A stretch of DNA of 12,163 bases from Phialocephala subalpina (Eukaryota > Ascomycota > Leotiomycetes > Helotiales > Mollisiaceae), in contig FJOG01000001.1 in assembly GCA_900073065.1 (NCBI GenBank), positions 1,443,829 through 1,455,991 on the forward strand. Reading direction: 5' to 3'. Below the pieces are notes generated by a model, which was not told where the DNA came from, made no database searches, and saw only the letters and a list, made by a program, of their open reading frames with translations. Shown one piece after another: positions 7,895-12,163 of this stretch (its first letter is position 1; every line of letters begins with the position of its first letter). The translations under genes and the position numbers were made by a program.

Positions 7895-8928
7895 ATGACG
7901 GTGATGACTCCAAAGACGCGGTCAATGACTGCAGTCGGGGAGAAGAGACCCTCTCTTACAGACGAGTCGAATCCTTTCTCTCCGCTAGTATCACCGCTTT
8001 CTTCACACTCTCGCCCGCTAACCCGGACACGCTCGCCCTCACCACCGCGATCCCCAGAATTATTGCCCTCGCCGACATCTTCGCCATCAACTCTAAGGTT
8101 ACCCTCTGACCTTAACACAATATCCTCCCGAATAAGCTCGTACGCCGACTGGCCCCATCAACACCTCTCCCCAACATGCTCGCCGCGGCCGGCTTCTTCC
8201 ACAGACCTTGGGCGACGACGAGGACCACGAAGACCTCGTAGAATGCGCCTTCTGTGATACACAGTTCCATAGCTGGGTCGACGAGGACCTCCTGTCGAAG
8301 AGTTGATGTTAGACCATGAGGACGGCTGCCTGTGGCCCAAAATTAGAGCCGACTTCTACAACCACCTTCCACTCCTCGCATTCCCGAATACCGGAATACC
8401 TCGTACACCAAAGAAGACCCTTGAGCTTACCATACCCTACACCGAAAAACAGCTTCCAAGCCGCATACCTCGACCATCACCGAAATGCAAACCACACTCT
8501 CTGCAATTACCCCAACTATCAAACCCTCAACCGCCCGCTCATTCACCGCCTCCAGCACTACTCCCGCCATCCTCTCCACAACCACATACATACGCCTCGG
8601 TACTCGCATCACCGCCTCCAAAACAACCAACTCCTCCCGCCAGAAGCTGCCAAGTCCAGTTCTGACAGTTCAAGATCTCATAACACGATTCCGCAACAAA
8701 CCAGCACCATTCCAGCAGCCACGACCACGACCACGACCACAAGCACAACCACCAAAACCGCAGTACGACTTAGCCGCAGCAGTGACAAGCTCTCTATCGA
8801 AATTTCTGCTCTCAGCACTCCCAGCATTCATGGAATTCCTGTCAGACATACAAGGAGGAGGATATAATGGGCATACACCACATCTGGGGCCTAGGGGATA
8901 TAATTCAACTTTGGGATTTACAAAATAA
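7895..8928 (+). pseudogene. BIR-domain (inhibitor-of-apoptosis type) gene with broken reading frame
   Basis: The ATG at 7895 opens a Ser/Pro-rich leader (LTRTRSPSPPRSPELLPSP). A single BIR domain follows in successive frames: ISSYADWPHQHLSPT (to 8175), MLAAAGFFHRPW (8176-8211), DDEDHEDLVECAFCDTQFHS and WVDEDL (8214-8290), and VEELMLDHEDGCLWPKIRAD (8294-8353). These match the BIR order: SYxxWP, AGFF, CxxC, W, and C with a trailing W. Each step within the domain is consistent with loss of one base. The zinc-ligand His expected about seven residues before the last Cys is not at that spacing. Beyond it a Pro-rich linker (TYASVLASPPP) and a C-terminal piece, LTVQDLITRFRNKPAPF to LSKFLLSALPAFMEFLSDI, lie in further frames, ending at 8928. 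It is a pseudogene or an assembly-error region; the domain assignment is firmer than its functional state. Confidence 0.7.
8719..8740 (+). repeat. Short CCACGA hexanucleotide run
   Basis: Three units of CCACGA and a partial fourth lie in the Pro/Arg-rich part of the BIR gene relic, where they would encode alternating Pro-Arg. Confidence 0.7.
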
Positions 8929-9101
8929 TCACCACAGGGAGCTTGGAGTTTTCAACGGGTCGCAGGAAGTTGGATGAGGAAGGGTGGAATCACTGAGGCT
9001 ACATTGACACAAGATGGACACTGTACAAAAGAACCTCGCAATAATTCTACAGGTTCACATGATGGGCATATCGATTGTACTCTTGTATATAGAAGTACGT
9101 A

Positions 9102-9256
9102 CGAAAGGGGGTTGCAGCAAATAACGGTCCAGCCTTGTAAGGCGGTGAGTACTTTTACCAACCAAAATTCCAGTTGATGACTTTCGCCCCATAAATTCCC
9201 TCTTCCAGCGGCGGCAGAAACATGGGTGGACCGTTATTTGCTGCAACCCCCTTTCG
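9102..9256 (-). mobile_element. MITE copy 1 (155 bp, intact, TA-flanked)
   Basis: The element starts with CGAAAGGGGGTTGCAGCAA and ends with its reverse complement. The perfect terminal inverted repeats are 30 bp (9102-9131 and 9227-9256), with TA on each side (9100-9101 and 9257-9258). Size, lack of coding capacity, inverted ends and TA flanks fit a non-autonomous Tc1/mariner-superfamily element. Copy 2 at 990-1125 is inverted relative to this one. The few differences outside the deletion include a C/T change within the terminal repeat and one T/A change near the middle. Confidence 0.9.
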
Positions 9257-9371
9257 TACATTAAAGCGTTCGCAAAAACAATACTATCCAAGACCACGGT
9301 TCTTTGACTATCGAGCTCCCAATGGTGCTTCATTTCGTTGAGGGGTCCTCGTCCCCTTTGAAGACCATCCT

Positions 9372-9462
9372 TCATATTCACCTTTCCCTCCGCAGATTTG
9401 CCAGATGTCAAGCATGGCGGATACAACTAGAGCACAGGCCTGGCGGCCATATGCCAGACTCG
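9372..9462 (+). repeat. 91-bp direct repeat, right copy
   Basis: It matches 463-553 in the same orientation with three transition differences. Within both copies, read on the minus strand, lie an acceptor-like GCTCTAG and a donor-like AAAGGTGAAT, so the unit could include a duplicated exon; this is speculative. Confidence 0.85.
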
Positions 9463-9553
9463 CTTCTGCAGAGGATGTTGTAGGTTTGGATTGCGACCTG
9501 CAGTATTGCGTTCCAGCCCATTTGCCCCAGTCTTCTGCAAATCCCTTCGAGGA

Positions 9554-9574
9554 CTCCTGCCTCCTGCCTCCTGC
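9554..9574 (+). repeat. 7-bp tandem repeat (CTCCTGC) x3
   Basis: Three exact copies of CTCCTGC run at 9554-9574. The unit is frame-shifting and lies near the start of the fragment that carries the duplicated block. Confidence 0.8.
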
Positions 9575-9832
9575 CATCTTGTTGTTTATATGTAGCCAGT
9601 TGCCATGCTTGAGCTGTGTCGGTGAGAGTAGTGTGTAGAAATATAAAGTGTGCGTTGGCTCGGCTTGTTCTTTGCGTTGCGTTGTGATCGATGATCGAGT
9701 CTGTTAAATTGATGAACTTCTCTTCTCATCTTCATGAAACCAGCGACTCCTTTTCTCGACTTTGTCTGCTGTTCGGCAAGTAGATATTGGGAGATCTCGC
9801 TCGTATCTGCTGTTGGTCCCAAGTCAGGCACG

Positions 9833-9909
9833 CTTTGATCGGTAAGATTCGACGCATTGCCAGCGAGCCGGGTCGTAGATCAGAGATGTTTTGAAGGTTG
9901 AATACTCAC
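9833..9909 (-). other. Candidate intron at the 3' side of the C2H2 gene
   Basis: On the minus strand the sequence runs from GTGAGTATTC to ACCGATCAAAG with a CTGAT branch-like site. Splicing completes a codon (TG/C) and continues into VPDLGPTADTSEISQYLLAE. The donor is strong and the acceptor is ordinary. Confidence 0.45.
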
Positions 9910-10481
9910 CATCGAATTTTAACAGGTGTTATAGCGACTATTCTACCAAACGACCGATCGCACTCGTCACATTCGAAGATGTGGGCTGGGGAGTTCAGGT
10001 GCTGATTGAGGGCCTGCTGGCTGCCGAATTCCCGTTCGCACTCATCGCACTCGTACACTGGAGCGTGAGCTGGGGAGTTGAGATGTTGGTTAAGGGCCTG
10101 CTGGCTGCCGAATTCCCGATCGCACTCGTCGCACTCGTACACTGGAGCGTGGGCTGGGGAGTTGAGATGTTGACTGAGGGCCTGCTGGCTGTCGAATGTT
10201 CGATTATGCTCTTTGCATTCATAAACTGGATCGTGGGCTGGGGAGTCGAGGTGCTGGTTGAGGGCTTGCTGGCTGGCGAATGTTCGATTATGCTCTTTGC
10301 ATTCGTATACTGGATCGTGAGCTGGGGAGTCGAGGTGCTGATTGAGGGCTCGCTCAGTGTCAAATGCCCGATCGCACTCATCACACTCATACACCAGATC
10401 ATGAGCTGGTGAATTAAGGTGCTGCTGCAGTGCCTGCTGACTGCCAAAAGATCGATCGCAAGGAGGACAGTACGGGGCCAT
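9906..10481 (-). CDS. Tandem C2H2 zinc-finger protein (six fingers plus a partial seventh)
   Basis: The ATG at 10481 (GATATGGCC, G at -3 and +4) starts MAPYCPPCDRSFGSQQALQQ. Six fingers of the form C-x2-C-x12-H-x5-H, the spacing of U1/matrin-like and related fungal fingers that can bind double-stranded RNA or DNA, repeat about every 28 residues with the core FxSQQALNQHLNSPAH. Fingers 3 and 4 (residues 59-114) have CKEH in place of CxxC, so the second zinc Cys is His. A seventh finger begins (FECDECDRSFG, to residue 179) and breaks off. The unspliced frame stops at 9906, but a GTGAGT donor sits at 9909. A 77-nt intron (9833-9909) leads in phase into a second exon open to 9586, giving about 272 residues; that exon has no recognised motif. 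The protein is probably nuclear. The gene is divergent from the one starting near 10799. Confidence 0.85.
   Translation of the reverse strand: MAPYCPPCDRSFGSQQALQQHLNSPAHDLVYECDECDRAFDTERALNQHLDSPAHDPVYECKEHNRTFASQQALNQHLDSPAHDPVYECKEHNRTFDSQQALSQHLNSPAHAPVYECDECDREFGSQQALNQHLNSPAHAPVYECDECEREFGSQQALNQHLNSPAHIFECDECDRSFGRIVAITPVKIRW
9945..10469 (-). repeat. 84-bp tandem coding repeat of the zinc-finger gene
   Basis: Six full and one partial unit of about 84 bp encode the fingers. Units for fingers 3 and 4 share the CKEHNRTF variant, and units 5 and 6 share CDEC(D/E)REFGSQQ, consistent with recent pairwise duplication. The antisense strand also stays open over most of the array and reads as a repeated hydrophobic peptide, but that is a by-product of the repeat. 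Confidence 0.85.
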
Positions 10482-10657
10482 ATCGCTCAATAATTCATTT
10501 CTTTAACGTTGTAGTTTCTTTGCTCGAAGGGATATACTACCCCGCTTCGTGATGAAAAAGCCATTGGTGCGCCACCAGTGCTCTCGTCCGTCTTAAAATT
10601 CGTAGCTGTTGGGTAGGCTTGTGGCCTCGTGAAGCAACCCCTCCTTCTATTTTCGGC

Positions 10658-10696
10658 TTAGCGGTACTCACAATTTTCATCTGTGAGTACCGCTAA
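10658..10696. promoter_or_regulatory. Perfect 15-bp inverted repeat in the divergent 5' region
   Basis: Arms TTAGCGGTACTCACA (10658-10672) and TGTGAGTACCGCTAA (10682-10696) flank a 9-nt spacer. It lies between the divergent C2H2 gene and the gene starting near 10799. It could be a binding site for a dimeric regulator of either gene. Alternatively it is a minimal transposon remnant, since the arms can be read as TA-flanked repeats (TA-GCGGTACTCACA). Function is not shown by the sequence. Confidence 0.5.
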
Positions 10697-10737
10697 CCCA
10701 AATTTACCTAGCGCATGGAAACTTCTCGAAGGCATTG

Positions 10738-10749
10738 ATATCCGGATAT
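10738..10749. promoter_or_regulatory. 12-bp palindrome ATATCCGGATAT upstream of the right-edge gene
   Basis: A perfect palindrome containing the CCG/CGG half-sites used by fungal Zn2Cys6 regulators lies about 50 bp before the chosen start. A short upstream ORF (ATG at 10715, eight codons including stop) overlaps it. Either could affect expression; the match may be chance. Confidence 0.25.
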
Positions 10750-10798
10750 TGTCCACAGCGCTTTGCAGAAGATGCAACACTCAAAGAACCTACGCATC

Positions 10799-12163
10799 AT
10801 GGAAGAGGTTATTCAAAAATTGCTACGCCAAGTGATCGGCGAAGTGCTAACACCCTGCGGATTGGGTAACAGCAACGATGAGTTGCTTGACGATGGAATT
10901 GCTCATGTTTCTAGAATTGGTAAGTAATCAATCAGACCTATGCTTTACTTCATCGCTAACCCTACCACTGTTAATAAAATCCGACTTGATGCTGGAATAA
11001 AGAGAGACTTGGAATCAGAGGACTTTGTATTTGTACGCGTACGCAAGTCGAATCGCCTCAAATCCTCTACCCAAAAACGACAATTTGATAGTCTGGAGGG
11101 CTTAACAAGTCCTTGCAAGAGGAAACGGAAGTCCAGGTCCACAGATAAACCTGTCAAAAAGCCAGCTGCTGTCGATGAGTCCAGCGCCGATATGGATACG
11201 GAGGTCGGCACATCCTCTGGAGCCGATGAGCCTGCTACCGATGCAGCTGCAGAGGATGCAGCAGTCGACACACCGGCTGCTGTCAATGAGCCCGGTACCG
11301 ATGCGGCTGCAGAGGACGCAGCGGTCGGCACATCTTCTGGAGCCGATGAGCCTGCCACCGATGCGGCTGCAGAGGATACAACGGTTGGTACCCCCTCAGG
11401 ACAGACGGACAACTCAAGCGCCGAATCATCCTCCACGGCAGAGAATACCCAGATAGGAGCCCAGCCAAGCCTGCTGCTCCCGTGCCCATTACCTACTATA
11501 GCAGATTTGTTACATCCTGAGAATGCAATTCATGTTGCAACCTCTGTGCTCCTGGAGTTGGTAAATCGACATGATAGGATCGGACGGTTCGGCAACCTTA
11601 CCGAAGAGAAAATGGCAACGACAAACCCTACCAAGATTCGTTCATTTACGAACCAGCTTGCTAGCTTGGAATATGAAGCTGCAGTTTATTCTATCTCGAA
11701 GAGAAACGCGAAGTATACAGCTAACAGGATTCAATTCGATAGTGATGAAAGCGCCTATTGGGATATAATCTTGAAAGGCGTCAAATTCGTTGATCCCGCG
11801 ACCTTGCCCGAAGGATCATCTAAGGGACCCCTTGATGGTATCAGCGCGGCTGAGAAGGCCGCGGCAAAAACTTTTATGATCAGCGCTGGCCTTGGAACGA
11901 GCCCAGAAAACCAGCGGCTGTATCGCAACTTCTGGAAAGCCTTGTCCGATATGCGGAGAGCAGGTGTCGAGATGATCACTTGTTACCGAACTCCTGAGTT
12001 CACCGAATACTGCAAAACATACCCGAAAAGATCGGACATTTCTCTTGTTGACACTATTGTGTCGTGGGAAAAGGTTTACGGACCTCAAATAGCCCAGCTG
12101 GAGGGCCGAGTATTTGAACATTGCAAAGGAGATTTTTCGGGCAAGTCCCGTCTTATGCAAAAA
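10799..12163 (+). CDS. Unrecognised protein with basic cluster and coding minisatellite, cut by the right edge
   Basis: I do not recognise the family. The start is the ATG at 10799 (MEEVIQKLLRQVIGEVLTPC); an in-frame ATG at 10772 is possible. Exon 1 ends at 10919 before GTAAGT. Acceptors at 11006 or 11018 both restore the frame, which then stays open to the last base. Landmarks in order: FVRVRKSNRLKS; a bipartite basic cluster (PCKRKRKSRSTDKPVKKP) suggesting nuclear location; three 20-residue Ala/Asp/Glu-rich repeats at 11204-11383; a Ser/Thr-rich linker; and from about 11470 a globular-looking region with LLHPENAIHVATSVLLELVN, LYRNFWKALSDMRRAGVEM and VDTIVSWEKVYGPQIAQLEG. If the intron is absent, an ATG at 10940 would be the start. 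The C-terminus lies outside the window. Confidence 0.65.
10920..11006 (+). other. Candidate intron of the right-edge gene
   Basis: The donor is GTAAGT at 10920. The acceptor may be GAG at 11006 (87 nt) or the better CAG at 11018 (99 nt). Both lengths are multiples of three. The unspliced reading has one in-frame TAA at 10925-10927 and otherwise stays open, which is why the exact structure is uncertain. Confidence 0.45.
11204..11383 (+). repeat. 60-bp in-frame coding minisatellite, three copies
   Basis: Units at 11204-11263, 11264-11323 and 11324-11383 encode variants of VGTSSGADEPATDAAAEDAA; a partial fourth unit follows to about 11398. Units 1 and 3 are most alike. The unit length preserves the frame, so copy-number change would lengthen or shorten an acidic linker without truncating the protein. 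Confidence 0.85.

Larger units (their letters stand above)
9260..9600 (-). pseudogene. Gene fragment sharing the 91-bp block with the left-edge gene
   Basis: On the minus strand an ATG at 9577 opens MAGGRRQESSKGFAEDWGKW and continues through the shared block (LAYGRQACALVVSAMLDIWQ) to a stop near 9308. Past the block another frame reads NEMKHHWELDSQRTVVLDSI up to the MITE. Outside the 91 bp nothing matches the left-edge gene. It may be a relic or a chance open frame carrying a duplicated exon-sized piece. Confidence 0.3.

Noticed and set aside
9891..10412. Plus-strand 173-residue frame made of repeated hydrophobic segments, looking like a multi-pass membrane protein
   Set aside because: It is exactly antisense to the zinc-finger array; the repetition and hydrophobicity follow from the 84-bp finger units.
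9945..10469. Regular repeats that might suggest a CRISPR array
   Set aside because: The units are contiguous coding repeats without spacers, in a eukaryotic gene.
1..12163. tRNA, rRNA or bacterial-type operon signals
   Set aside because: No cloverleaf with matching anticodon arm and GTTCGA-type loop was found; one GGTTCGAAATC string near 4135 lies inside the Uma2-like coding exon.

Overview
The window looks like accessory, repeat-containing nuclear DNA from a filamentous ascomycete (Pezizomycotina). Genes carry short GT-AG introns of about 50-100 nt with GTAAGT or GTGAGT donors. There are no bacterial ribosome-binding sites or operons. The recognisable families are ones that filamentous fungi keep in lineage-specific regions: a kinase-like domain, a BIR domain, tandem C2H2 fingers and a Uma2/PD-(D/E)XK-like protein. 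The species cannot be named from the sequence.

Layout. Bases 1-920 hold a minus-strand gene or gene remnant that runs off the left edge. Bases 990-1125 are a short TA-flanked inverted-repeat element (MITE). About 1640-2171 is a plus-strand gene relic whose coding-like pieces lie in different frames, preceded by a 16-bp tandem repeat. About 2172-3150 has no supported gene. Bases 3153-4976 are the best-preserved gene, a two-exon, 590-residue Uma2-like nuclease-fold protein with a basic nuclear-type tail. It converges, with only 37 nt between stop codons, on a minus-strand coiled-coil protein (5014-5415). Bases 6058-6744 (minus) encode the C-lobe of a degenerate kinase domain, and its upstream part (6719-7238) is broken. 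Bases 7895-8928 contain a BIR (inhibitor-of-apoptosis) domain gene whose frame is broken at least three times within the domain. Bases 9102-9256 are an intact second copy of the MITE in opposite orientation, followed by a 91-bp block that is a near-exact direct repeat of bases 463-553.

At the right end a C2H2 zinc-finger gene (minus, starting at 10481) diverges from an unrecognised gene (plus, from about 10799, running off the right edge). The shared 5' region contains a perfect 15-bp inverted repeat. The right-edge protein carries a 60-bp coding minisatellite and a basic cluster.

How the parts fit (inference). BIR and HeLo-associated kinase-like domains both belong to families linked to cell death or allorecognition in other systems, but both copies here are damaged. 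No working pathway can be claimed. The firm story is a fast-turnover region: two MITE copies, a duplicated block, several decaying genes, tandem-repeat coding sequences, and a few intact genes.
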